From assembly GCA_903881085.1 (NCBI GenBank), contig CAIRSA010000505.1:1-42210 (forward strand): DNA of 42,210 bases, read 5' to 3'. Source of the DNA: an uncultured Acidobacteriia bacterium (GTDB lineage: Bacteria > Acidobacteriota > Terriglobia > Bryobacterales > Bryobacteraceae). Positions 1 to 7,480 of this stretch are shown here, in pieces (position 1 is the stretch's first letter; the number at the start of each line of letters is the position of its first letter). The notes under the pieces are model-generated. The model saw only the letters and a program-made list of their open reading frames with translations, was not told where the DNA came from and made no database searches. The position numbers and the translations under genes were made by a program.

Positions 1-32
1 GGAAATGGAAATTCAATTGATCCCGAAGAACG

Positions 33-99
33 GCTTACTAACGTGCGCGGCTCGGTTAGCAGAAGGCAACCATTAACCGAGCCTCGCACGCTAGTAAGC
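33..99. repeat. long inverted repeat (25-bp arms, 17-nt loop)
   Basis: The left arm at 33-57 (starting GCTTACTAACGTG) pairs with the right arm at 75-99 (ending CGCTAGTAAGC). By eye, 23 of 25 positions match. The structure would make a strong hairpin in RNA or single-stranded DNA. There is no T-run after it, so it is not a classical intrinsic terminator. It could be a dispersed REP-like element or the 3' end of a gene lying before the window. Confidence 0.75.
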
Positions 100-145
100 G
101 GTTTTGGAGCGTACTATTACCCTTCGAGGTCAGGAGTTCTGACCT

Positions 146-259
146 AAACAGGGGACAGCCCGCATGATTCCGGCAAAAGACGCAGGAAACATGTAGGCAG
201 TCCCCAGTTTGCGCAGTCTCGCCACCCATCCGAATTTGCCGTCGCCTGCTCTATTTAGG
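146..259. repeat. REP-like dispersed repeat, copy 1
   Basis: A hairpin at 146-210 has outer arms AAACAGGGGACAGCC and GGCAGTCCCCAGTTT and inner arms around ATTCCGGC and GCAGGAAAC. It is followed by a flank running to CTATTTAGG at 259. The hairpin and flank are almost the same as 3872-3985 (copy 2). A third, more diverged hairpin lies at 38591-38654. The architecture resembles the folded substrates of REP-associated tyrosine (Y1) transposases, but no such transposase is in this window. Confidence 0.75.
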
Positions 260-498
260 ATTCACCTGCGGATGGCCGTGCAACTTTAGCGCAAGCCGCT
301 GACCTGTGTTGAGTTCCAGCGACATCGACGCTCACCCGATGGGTGAATGTTGGCGGAAGGGCCAATCGGGCTCAAGCCCTTGTCGCAAGAATTGAAAGCG
401 CATCCCGCAGGCTGAACGCCCAATGTCGCTTACATTGCACTTATGAGGCGCGCTTCCGATTTGGTGAGAGATTCATTGGGGAATTGCGGTGGAGGGCA

Positions 499-558
499 AT
501 TGGGGTCAGACAGCCCATTTTCGGCAAATACGGCCGAAAAAAGGTGTCAGACCCCAAA
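499..558. repeat. GGGGTCAGAC-type REP-like hairpin
   Basis: The arms ATTGGGGTCAGACA and TGTCAGACCCCAAAT enclose an inner TTTTCGG...CCGAAAA stem. It has the same two-stem layout as the GGGGACAGCC elements but a different core. GGGGTC-AGACCCC-type palindromes are a common form of RAYT-linked REP in many bacteria. That is family knowledge, not something shown here. Confidence 0.65.
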
Positions 559-622
559 TGCGACGCGTCGTCGGCCCAATTCCCCGTCGAGGTCAGAATG
601 TCTGAGGGTAGACCCGGGGCAG

Positions 623-1528
623 TTATACCTTTTCAATCACCTTCAGCAACCCCGTCAGCGAAGTACGGCTTGCCATCGCCTTGCCCTGCGGGTGCTTATA
701 GTGAGTCTCCAAAGTGAACGTCCCCTTGAAGCCCGCTTTGAGCAATGCGCGGATCTGGCCCAGGTTGTCCATTTCGCCATCGCCGACGGCGGTCCATTCC
801 ACTTTGCCCGCGGCGTTGTGCTTGTAGTCGCGCAGGTGGACGTGCATGATGCGCGCCGGGTCGAGCTTCTTGTAGCCATCGGGGAACGACTGCTCGCCGG
901 TTTCGGCGGCATTGTTCGGATCCCAGGTGAGGCCAAAGTTATCGGCCTTCACCGCCTTCAGGAGATCAGCCGAATCGGCGCCCGACCACACATAACTGCT
1001 GCCGACATTTTCCACGGCCAGTCGAATGCCTTTGGCCTTGGCGCGACGAGCGGCTTCGGTCACCAGTTCATAGATGCGCGGATAGGCGCTCTTCTCAGGC
1101 TTTTCTCCATTCTTGAACGTGAACGCGAAGACGCGCATTTTATCGGCGCCCAAAATCTTCGCACGCTCCATGGCGCCATCCAGCAGTTCCCACTGCTTAT
1201 CGAGTGCAACGCGGCCTTCCGCAGTGTCGGGTGGCAGCGGGACCTTGAAGAAGCCGGTGCCGAGGATCGACAATTTGATCTTGTTCTCTTCGAAGATGGC
1301 GTGCGCTTCTTTCACCCTTTCGATAGGCTGGGCCGTGTTGTACTTGCCCCAGATATTGCGCACTTCGGCGTAGTTCAGATTAAATTCGCGAAGGAATTTC
1401 GATGCGACGGCGGGGTCCTCGTCAATCTCGTCGGTTGTGACGCCGAGCTTCAACTTGGACAACTCCATCGCGGATAGACGGGAGGCGATTGCCGTTGCCA
1501 TCAGCAACTGGCGGCGTGTATAGTTCAT
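623..1528 (-). CDS. sugar phosphate isomerase/epimerase-like TIM-barrel protein
   Basis: This 301-aa protein of the xylose-isomerase-like TIM-barrel (AP endonuclease 2) superfamily probably isomerises or epimerises a sugar or cyclitol. The substrate cannot be read from sequence. Expected metal ligands are visible: Glu173 (LAVEN), Asp203 (TWDPNN), His229 (MHVHLRD, with His231 beside it) and Glu274 (TLETHY). The N-terminus, MNYTRRQLLMATAIASRLSA, looks like a weak Tat or Sec export signal, as in many acidobacterial relatives. The h-region is short, so the protein could also stay in the cytoplasm. It is transcribed divergently from the M20 peptidase, with only 22 bp between the start codons, so the promoters must overlap or lie inside the coding ends. 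Family assignment is solid; substrate unknown. Confidence 0.85.
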   Translation of the reverse strand: MNYTRRQLLMATAIASRLSAMELSKLKLGVTTDEIDEDPAVASKFLREFNLNYAEVRNIWGKYNTAQPIERVKEAHAIFEENKIKLSILGTGFFKVPLPPDTAEGRVALDKQWELLDGAMERAKILGADKMRVFAFTFKNGEKPEKSAYPRIYELVTEAARRAKAKGIRLAVENVGSSYVWSGADSADLLKAVKADNFGLTWDPNNAAETGEQSFPDGYKKLDPARIMHVHLRDYKHNAAGKVEWTAVGDGEMDNLGQIRALLKAGFKGTFTLETHYKHPQGKAMASRTSLTGLLKVIEKV

Positions 1529-1553
1529 ATCCAGATTGTATTATGAGAGGATG
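1526..1553. promoter_or_regulatory. compact divergent promoter with possible leaderless starts
   Basis: Only 22 bp separate the ATG codons of the isomerase (1528, minus) and the peptidase (1551, plus). The gap holds TATTAT (plus strand, 1538-1543) and TACAAT (minus strand, 1540 down to 1535). Both are -10-like hexamers about 7 nt before the respective ATG, which would place transcription starts at or next to the initiation codons. I see no good -35 boxes. GAGAGG directly abuts the plus-strand ATG, too close for a normal Shine-Dalgarno site. Confidence 0.4.
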
Positions 1554-2909
1554 CGTCACGTGTTTATGCTCGTCCTCTGCATGCCTGCGATGGCGCAGCC
1601 GAACCTGGGTCGTGAGATCTTCAAACAGCTGATTGAGATCAATACCACTGACTCCGTTGGCGACAATACACAGGCCGCACAGGCCATGGCCGCGCGCTTC
1701 AAGGCGGCTGGATTTCCTGATATCGACATCTCGGTCCTGGCGCCTGTCGCGAAAAAAGGCAACCTGATTGTGCGCTGGCGCGGCACTGGCAACGCGCGGC
1801 CAATTCTGTTTCTTGGGCATCTGGATGTTGTCGAGGCGCTGCGCTCCGACTGGTCGTTTGCGCCTTTTGAATTCCGCGAGCAGGACGGCTATTTCTATGG
1901 CCGCGGCACGCAGGATATGAAAGCCGACGATGCCACTTTGGTGACGGCGTTCCTGCGCTTGAAGAAAGAAGGCTTCCGTCCTGCGCGCGATTTGATTCTT
2001 GCCTTGACATCGGATGAAGAAGGCGGCAATTCGAATGGTGTGATCTGGTTGCTGAAGGAGCACCGCGCACTCATCGACGCCGAATACTGCATCAATCTTG
2101 ACGCTGGAGGCGGCGCTCTGCGCAAGGACCAGCGCTTGTACATGTCGGTCCAGGCGGCGGAGAAGACATCTGTACATTTCAAGCTGGAAGTAACCAATCC
2201 GGGCGGGCACAGTTCGCTGCCCACCGCGGAAAACGCCATCTACCGCCTGAGCGGGGGATTGCAGCGGTTAAGCCACTTCCAATTTCCGGTGAGTTTGAAC
2301 GATGTGACGCGATCCTATCTGGAACGGATGTCGGCCCTCGAACAGGGTCAAACATCCGAAGACCTGAAGTCCATTCTGAGTAATCCGAATGACGATGCGG
2401 CGGCTGCCCGGCTTTCGGCGTCGCCATTCTTCAATGCGCAATTGCGGACTACGTGCGTTGCCACGCAATTGGCTGCGGGGCATGCGCAAAACGCCTTGCC
2501 GCAAACCGCGACCGCCAATGTGAACTGCCGTATTCTGCCAACGGACAGCATTGCTGGCGTGGAAGCGAAATTGAAAGCGGCGCTGGCCGATCCATTGATT
2601 AAGGTGTCGCCCGCAGGTGGCGCGGGAGTGAGTCCAATCTCAGTGCCTGAGGGGCAGTTGCTCACGGTTTTGAAGCGGTTGACGGAACGACTGTGGCCTG
2701 CGACGCCTGTAGTTACGGTGATGGAGACGGGTGCTAGCGATGGTAAGTTTCTTCGCCTCGGGGGCATTCCCACTTATGGTGTTTCGGGCATCTTCAATGA
2801 CCTGGATGACATTAGAGCCCATGGCCGCGATGAACGAGTCCTGGCTAAGTCTTTTTATGAAGGCATGGAATTCCAATACCAGCTCGTATCGGAATTAGGA
2901 CGGCAGTAG
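1551..2909 (+). CDS. secreted M20-family zinc peptidase
   Basis: This 452-aa metallopeptidase of the M20/M28 dizinc group (carboxypeptidase, aminoacylase or dipeptidase type) has the ligand set in order: His90 and Asp92 (LGHLD), Asp122 (GTQDMK), catalytic Glu156 with Glu157 (SDEEGG), and a late His in DIRAHGRDE. The lid/dimerisation domain lies in the middle (about 195-320). The N-terminus MRHVFMLVLCMPAMA followed by QPN is a short Sec signal peptide, so the enzyme probably works in the periplasm or outside. I chose the ATG at 1551. A TTG at 1536 in frame would add five residues but would leave only 7 bp to the divergent gene. Its stop lies at the edge of the inverted-repeat spacer shared with the convergent dioxygenase gene. 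Exact peptide or amide substrate unknown. Confidence 0.88.
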   Translation: MRHVFMLVLCMPAMAQPNLGREIFKQLIEINTTDSVGDNTQAAQAMAARFKAAGFPDIDISVLAPVAKKGNLIVRWRGTGNARPILFLGHLDVVEALRSDWSFAPFEFREQDGYFYGRGTQDMKADDATLVTAFLRLKKEGFRPARDLILALTSDEEGGNSNGVIWLLKEHRALIDAEYCINLDAGGGALRKDQRLYMSVQAAEKTSVHFKLEVTNPGGHSSLPTAENAIYRLSGGLQRLSHFQFPVSLNDVTRSYLERMSALEQGQTSEDLKSILSNPNDDAAAARLSASPFFNAQLRTTCVATQLAAGHAQNALPQTATANVNCRILPTDSIAGVEAKLKAALADPLIKVSPAGGAGVSPISVPEGQLLTVLKRLTERLWPATPVVTVMETGASDGKFLRLGGIPTYGVSGIFNDLDDIRAHGRDERVLAKSFYEGMEFQYQLVSELGRQ

Positions 2910-2990
2910 GGCGGGCCTTTAGCCTGCGGAGGGCTTCAGCCCGACAACGCGGAGCGGGACTGAAGTCCCGCGCAGGCTAAAGCCCGCCCC
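2909..2990. terminator. nested inverted repeat filling a convergent gap, possible bidirectional terminator
   Basis: The arms 2909-2928 (GGGCGGGCCTTTAGCCTGCG) and 2971-2989 pair with a single bulged base. Two smaller hairpins lie inside: GGGCTTCAGCCCG at 2931-2943 and GGGACTGAAGTCCC at 2956-2969. The structure occupies the whole space between the stop codons of the convergent M20 peptidase and dioxygenase genes. It lacks U-runs. It may be a REP/BIME-like repeat used as an RNA 3' end, but termination is inferred from position. Confidence 0.6.
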
Positions 2991-2992
2991 AC

Positions 2993-3739
2993 TTATTCCC
3001 AGGCGAACGCGGCCATCGAAAGCGACCCGAACTCAAACCGCCGGTGAAGAACGCGGCCCTTCGGATTCGTTGCTGCTCCCAGCGGCGCAAACAGCGGCAG
3101 AAAGTGCTCAGGTGATGGATGGTTCAGCCGCGGATGGGGACTGGTCGTCTCCCAATCTATCAATTCCTGCGTACGTCCTTCGACGATGGAATCGCACAAC
3201 CAGCTTTCAAACGCCTGAGCGTGCGGAGGCAGCGGAAGCCGCCCCAATTCCGCCAGATTGTGCGTTGCGCTGCCACTGCCGATGATCAGCAGGCCTTCGT
3301 CGCGGAAGGGCCGCAGTGCTTGCCCCACGGCGAAATGATCCTGGGCAGAATGGTAACGCTGCACGGATATGGGGATGACTGGGATGGAAGCATCCGGATA
3401 CAGCAGCACCAGCGGAGACCATACGCCGTGATCGAAACCGCGGGTGGGATCGGTGTCTGCATGCAGTGCCTGGGCGATGGACTGTGCAAGCGCGGGGTCG
3501 CCAGGCGCCGGGTACTTCACCTGGTAGAGGGCCTGCGGGAAGCCCTGGAAATCGGAGATGATAGTCGGGGCTTGCGCTGTGCCGACTGTTACGCGCGAGG
3601 TTTCCCAGTGCGCCGAGATGCAAACGATGGCGCGCGGGCGCTCCATCGTTGCGCCAAGCTGGCGGAAGAACTGTTGCGTAGGTCCGTCTTCCAAAACCAG
3701 ACTAGGCGCGCCGTGCGAAACGAAGATAGAGGGCAGCAT
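2993..3739 (-). CDS. LigB/DODA-type extradiol ring-cleavage dioxygenase
   Basis: This 248-aa protein matches the class III extradiol dioxygenase (4,5-DOPA dioxygenase, YgiD-like) family, which opens catechol-type rings with a single bound metal ion. The start MLPSIFVSHGAPS carries His9. Other expected metal or acid/base residues are His44 (ISAHWE), His104 (GFDHGVWSPL) and His160 (GSATHN). I start the protein at 3739, because the open frame upstream to 3799 runs into a dispersed repeat (REP-like copy 2) and would add residues without family similarity. No pathway partner for aromatic degradation is adjacent, so the physiological substrate is unknown. The gene converges on the peptidase gene. 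Confidence 0.87.
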   Translation of the reverse strand: MLPSIFVSHGAPSLVLEDGPTQQFFRQLGATMERPRAIVCISAHWETSRVTVGTAQAPTIISDFQGFPQALYQVKYPAPGDPALAQSIAQALHADTDPTRGFDHGVWSPLVLLYPDASIPVIPISVQRYHSAQDHFAVGQALRPFRDEGLLIIGSGSATHNLAELGRLPLPPHAQAFESWLCDSIVEGRTQELIDWETTSPHPRLNHPSPEHFLPLFAPLGAATNPKGRVLHRRFEFGSLSMAAFAWE

Positions 3740-3763
3740 GCTGCTCCCATTATCGGAGAAGGG

Positions 3764-3985
3764 GCAGTTGAACGCATCTGGAAAAGCTATCTCTAACATT
3801 TAGCATTGGTTGCATACAACGTGCTCGTCACCTGCCGGGTGACTCGCATTGCGGGCAGTATCTCGTGGGGCAAACAGGGGACAGCCCGCATGATTCCGGC
3901 AAAAGACGCCGGAAACATGTAGGCAGTCCCCTGTTTGGGCAGTCTCGCCACCCATCCGAATTTGCCGTCGACTGCTCTATTTAGG
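3764..3985. repeat. REP-like dispersed repeat, copy 2 (complete composite form)
   Basis: This is the longest copy. An upstream module (3764-3871, from GCAGTTGAACGCATCTGG through GCGGGCAGT...GTGGGG) is shared with 38483-38590. A hairpin at 3872-3936 has arms AAACAGGGGACAGCC / GGCAGTCCCCTGTTT. A downstream flank to 3985 is shared with copy 1. Here the outer hairpin arms pair perfectly. The left end sits inside the unlikely N-terminal extension of the dioxygenase frame. Confidence 0.8.
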
Positions 3986-4584
3986 TTGAACTCTTGGGAC
4001 AGCCTTTTGGGGACATTACGCTGAGGCATCTGATCCCGCTTGGGCGCGCTGAAGATCCATGGCGAACTTCAGTAGAGCCACCGCGAATCCGCGGGTAAAA
4101 CGTGAATGTGCCCGGAGAGCCGCTCAGAAGGTGTGAAGGAATCTGTTTGACCCCAAATTGGGATATCAAATGCCGGTTAAGTTGGAACAGTCGCGGCGAG
4201 GCGGTGGTCCAGGCGTTGGGACATGGGCAATCCAATGCCACACTTTTGCGCAGGAGCAACTGCGAGGCGGATTTAAAACATTGCCCTTGCAAACGAGTGG
4301 GCAGTCGGGATGTCTGATATTAGGCACCGGGCCGAACCCGTGACGGTGCGGCCTCCGATAAGAACCTGTAGGCCGTGCACTTAGAAAACTAGGTGGCCTT
4401 GGGCTGTTTGCCGCAAAGAACAGCCGAAAAGAAAAAGCGAGTGGGATTTATACAAAAACGCCCGGTGGTGACTGGCCCCGGTCCAAACCCTCGGATTGCG
4501 GCCGGATCTTACCAGCCCGCGCAGGCCGCTTTATCCTGCACGCAGCCGATAACTTCGCGCACGGCTTGGCCCATCGCTTGCGTC
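3986..4584. other. gene-free region with repeat debris
   Basis: No convincing gene. Short frames here have poor codon character and no recognisable product. The region contains the 49-bp dispersed repeat at 4076-4124, and near 4147 a short TGACCCCAAATTGG stretch recalling the REP core at 499-558. The end abuts the 3' end of the CRTAC1 gene. Confidence 0.6.
4076..4124. repeat. 49-bp dispersed repeat, inverted copy of 21241-21289
   Basis: The reverse complement of this block matches 21241-21289 at 45 of 49 positions counted by eye, including ACATTCACGTT and an ACCCGCGGAT...GCGGTGGC core. Surrounding sequence does not match, so the unit itself is short. The core is palindromic around CCGCGGATCCGCGG in the other copy. 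Confidence 0.75.
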
Positions 4585-6363
4585 TTATCGCAAAGAATAC
4601 ACGGTGGCGAAAGGAGGGAGACCGGCTTTCAGAGGTTCCGCCCGCAAAATTCCAGCGCCTTCCATAATTGTGACCATGCGGTCACACTCCAACTTCGCAA
4701 TCCGCTCAACCATCCCGCTGGGCCACCTGATCTCCAGCGCCGCCGTAAGCTCCGCTCCCAACCCGAAATGCAGCCGGAAATCGTTCACCGAATAAAAGCT
4801 CGACTGGCTTAACACCGCCTGCGCCTGCTTCCGTTTGCCGTATATCGCGATCACCGTCGCTCCGATCGCGCTGCGATTCGACTTCGTGCCGATTAGTTTC
4901 ACCTTGAGCCAGTGACCTCCGCCGGTGACATCGTTGCGCAACAGCGACGGCGGCTCGTTCAGATTGATCACCACCACATCGATATCGCCATCGTTATCGA
5001 AGTCGCCGAAGGCGCAGCCGCGGCTGGAATGCGAGGCCTCAATGCCTGGCCCGGCTTCGCCGATCATCTCCTCGAACTTACCGCCGCCCAGGTTGCGATA
5101 AATCACGCGCGGCGTGCGGAAGGGATATGCCGGGACCTTCGCCTCCAACTCCGGATAGACATTGCCGGTCACACAGAAAAGATCGGGCAGCCCGTCGTTA
5201 TCCACGTCGACGATGCCCGCGCCCCAACCGACAAACCGAGTCTCCGCGCCCAGCCCCGAAGCGAGCGTCACATCGTCGAAGTTCGCCTTGCCGTTGTTTC
5301 GATATAGCACTGGCGTGTCGTCGGCGAAGTGCGTCTTAAAAATGTCGAGGTGGCCGTCGAGGTTGTAGTCGCCAATTCCAATGCCCATGCCGGCCTGCTC
5401 CATGCCGTCCTGGTTGAGAGCAACGCCGCTTTCCAGCCCAATATCGGTGAAGGTTCCGTCGTGATTATTACGCAGCAGGAAACTGGCGGTGGAATCGCAC
5501 GCCACGTAAATATCCTGCCAGCCGTCGTTGTCGAAGTCCGCCGCCACCACTGTCATGCCGTAGCTCCCCTTGAGCTTGGCCACTCCCGAGGCTTCAGATA
5601 CATCGGTGAAAGTGCCGTCGCCATTGTTGCGGAACAGCTCCATCTTTCCTGGGGGCAAGCCTCGAGGGCCGCAATTGACCGGCACGCCCTTCCAGTTGCA
5701 GTAGGCAGTTTCCCCCGGCTTGGGAACGCGCTTGAAATCAAAGTCCAGATAGTGAGCGATGAACAGGTCGAGAAATCCATCGCGGTTGTAGTCGACAAAC
5801 GCGCAGCCGGATCCCCACTGCGGCGTCTTCTGCAGCAGCCCCGCGGCTTCCGTAATATCGGTGAAGGTGCCGTCGCCGTTATTGCGATAAAGAACGTTCT
5901 GTCCCCAATAGGTGATGAACAGATCGTCCCAGCCATCGTTGTTGAAGTCGCCCACGGTAACAGAGGATGCCCATCCGGTGCGGCGCAGCCCTGCCTTGTC
6001 CGTCACGTCGCTGAATGTGCCATCCCGATTGTTGCGATACAGGCGGTTGGTAGCGCCTTCGGGCGCACCCTCGATGCGCGAACCGCCAAGCACGAAGATA
6101 TCGAGCCATCCGTCGTGATCGTAGTCGAAGAAAGCGACGCCGCAGCCGACAGTCTCAAGGATATAATTCTTGCGGTCCGTGCCGCCGTAAATCACCGGCG
6201 CCCGCAGTCCCGCCTCCTTCGCGACATCGGTAAAGCGCGCATGAAACGGCAGCCCGGAAGGCTTGGAGCGCGGCGCAGGCTTGATTCCACGCGTGGCAAT
6301 TCCCTGCCCTTTCGAGACTGCGCGCGAAGCTGCCGCCAGTGCCAGAAGCTCTCGTCGCGTCAT
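4585..6363 (-). CDS. CRTAC1-family FG-GAP/VCBS repeat protein with ASPIC/UnbV domain
   Basis: This 592-aa exported beta-propeller protein has an N-terminus (MTRRELLALAAASRAV) resembling a Tat signal. At least seven calcium-binding FG-GAP/VCBS loops of the form DxDxDGxxDxx follow, for example DYDHDGWLDIF, DFNNDGWDDLF, DYNRDGFLDLF, DFDNDGWQDIY, DYNLDGHLDIF, DVDNDGLPDLF and DFDNDGDIDVV, alternating with LYRNNGDGTFTD-type strands. The C-terminal ~100 residues (GHWLKVKL ... IRWPSGMVERI) are the ASPIC/UnbV domain. No enzymatic residues are evident. Such proteins are thought to bind surface or extracellular ligands. The gene starts inside the end of the TPR gene (4-bp overlap), so the two are translationally coupled. 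Family call is firm; role uncertain. Confidence 0.9.
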   Translation of the reverse strand: MTRRELLALAAASRAVSKGQGIATRGIKPAPRSKPSGLPFHARFTDVAKEAGLRAPVIYGGTDRKNYILETVGCGVAFFDYDHDGWLDIFVLGGSRIEGAPEGATNRLYRNNRDGTFSDVTDKAGLRRTGWASSVTVGDFNNDGWDDLFITYWGQNVLYRNNGDGTFTDITEAAGLLQKTPQWGSGCAFVDYNRDGFLDLFIAHYLDFDFKRVPKPGETAYCNWKGVPVNCGPRGLPPGKMELFRNNGDGTFTDVSEASGVAKLKGSYGMTVVAADFDNDGWQDIYVACDSTASFLLRNNHDGTFTDIGLESGVALNQDGMEQAGMGIGIGDYNLDGHLDIFKTHFADDTPVLYRNNGKANFDDVTLASGLGAETRFVGWGAGIVDVDNDGLPDLFCVTGNVYPELEAKVPAYPFRTPRVIYRNLGGGKFEEMIGEAGPGIEASHSSRGCAFGDFDNDGDIDVVVINLNEPPSLLRNDVTGGGHWLKVKLIGTKSNRSAIGATVIAIYGKRKQAQAVLSQSSFYSVNDFRLHFGLGAELTAALEIRWPSGMVERIAKLECDRMVTIMEGAGILRAEPLKAGLPPFATVYSLR

Positions 6364-7439
6364 TTCGTTTGGAACGCCTTTGTCTCGCGGTCGAGGCTAA
6401 GCGCTTTCAGCTCGCGCACGCGGTCCATGGCGCGTTTGGACTCCTCCGTTCTTCCCACGGAGGAGAGTGCGCGGCCGAGTTGATAGAAGATCGCCGATTC
6501 GCTCCCGTTCAATTCCGCCGCCTGCTGCAACAGTGGTATCGCCGCAGCGTTCTGGCCCGCTTGCGCCTTCGCCTTCCCCAGGTAGAAATAGGCACCCCAA
6601 AACCCCGGATTCAATTGCCGCGCTCGCTCCAGATGCGGCAGGGCCTCTTTCTGGCGGTCCTCCTGCAGTAGTTCCGCGCCGAGAAAATAGATCGCCTCGG
6701 CATCATTCGGATTTTCGCGGGTCGCCACGGTAAGCTCCTTCACGGCGTCAGGACTGCGCAGACTGACCAGGACTTTGCCGAATTCGCGGTGCACGCCGGC
6801 CTGTTTCGGATCGATCTCCAGCGCCTTGCGACAGTATGCGGCGGCATCGTCGAACAGTTCGCTTTCATAGTACGCCTTGCATAGCGTGAAGTTCGCCAGC
6901 GCCGGTGGAGCGGTGGCAAGAAACGCGTCAAAGGCCTGCCCTGCCTGCTCCGGACGCCCCTGCTTCAGATAGCCGATGCCGAGCAGATACAACAGGCCGG
7001 TGTTTTCCTTGACGAGCGATTCGAATGCCGCGACCGCTGCATCGATCTGGCCGGTGTGCAGTTGACAGGTGGCCAGCAGTCCGCGTGCCTGCGGGTGCAT
7101 GGGCGCGGCCTTCACCAGACCCTCAAAAACATGCCGCGCCTCTGCATAGGACTCCTGTTTGATAAATGCGAGGCCAAGGTTGAGCAGCAGTCCCTTGTCC
7201 GACGGACTCAACGCGAGCGCACGCCGGTAGACCTGCACCGCGCGATCGAAGCGGCCCATCCGCGAATAGACGACGCCCAGATTCCCCATCGCCCCGATGT
7301 GTTTCGGCGAAGCCTTTAGAACCTGCTGAAAACCCGCCTCGGCAGCCGCGTAATCTCCGCTCGATAGCGCGGACGCGGCGCGCTCAAACACCTGTGCTAA
7401 CGGATCGGCGGCGAGCAGCAGCCACAGTAGTGCGACCAT
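6360..7439 (-). CDS. exported TPR-repeat protein
   Basis: This 359-aa protein has a short signal-like start (MVALLWLLLAADPLAQVF) followed by roughly nine consecutive tetratricopeptide repeats. Examples are the segments beginning AEAGFQQVLKASPKHIGAM, AVQVYRRALALSPSDKGLL, AAAYCRKALEIDPKQAGVH and ALPHLERARQLNPGFWGAY. TPR solenoids are protein-binding scaffolds. Export suggests action in the periplasm or at the outer membrane. It lies 41 bp after the TonB receptor and overlaps the CRTAC1 gene by 4 bp, so receptor, scaffold and propeller are probably made together. The ligand is not visible in the sequence. Confidence 0.88.
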   Translation of the reverse strand: MVALLWLLLAADPLAQVFERAASALSSGDYAAAEAGFQQVLKASPKHIGAMGNLGVVYSRMGRFDRAVQVYRRALALSPSDKGLLLNLGLAFIKQESYAEARHVFEGLVKAAPMHPQARGLLATCQLHTGQIDAAVAAFESLVKENTGLLYLLGIGYLKQGRPEQAGQAFDAFLATAPPALANFTLCKAYYESELFDDAAAYCRKALEIDPKQAGVHREFGKVLVSLRSPDAVKELTVATRENPNDAEAIYFLGAELLQEDRQKEALPHLERARQLNPGFWGAYFYLGKAKAQAGQNAAAIPLLQQAAELNGSESAIFYQLGRALSSVGRTEESKRAMDRVRELKALSLDRETKAFQTK

Positions 7440-7480
7440 AGTGTTATTCTACTGCTACACAAACTCCGGTCAGGCACGCA

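Larger units (their letters stand above)
1..622. other. gene-free region rich in inverted repeats
   Basis: No convincing gene lies here. Open frames run antisense to the isomerase gene or through hairpins. The region holds a 25-bp-arm inverted repeat (33-99), a short perfect hairpin (127-145, arms AGGTCAG/CTGACCT), REP-like copy 1 (146-259), a GGGGTCAGAC-type hairpin (499-558), and at 421-437 a 17-bp palindromic motif, CAATGTCGCTTACATTG. That motif is identical to part of the terminal repeat of the MITE-like element at 19286-19483. I see no clear promoter or RNA gene. Confidence 0.7.

Noticed and set aside
343..1477. Plus-strand frames of 124 and 344 codons over the isomerase gene
   Set aside because: They are antisense to a gene with clear catalytic motifs, start in repeat-rich sequence and show no family character.
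3739..3799. N-terminal extension of the dioxygenase
   Set aside because: It lies partly within a dispersed repeat also found at 38483 and has no counterpart in the family.
5329..6483. 384-codon plus-strand frame opposite the CRTAC1 gene
   Set aside because: Valine/isoleucine-rich pattern is the antisense shadow of repeated DxDxDG loops; the minus strand has the real domains.
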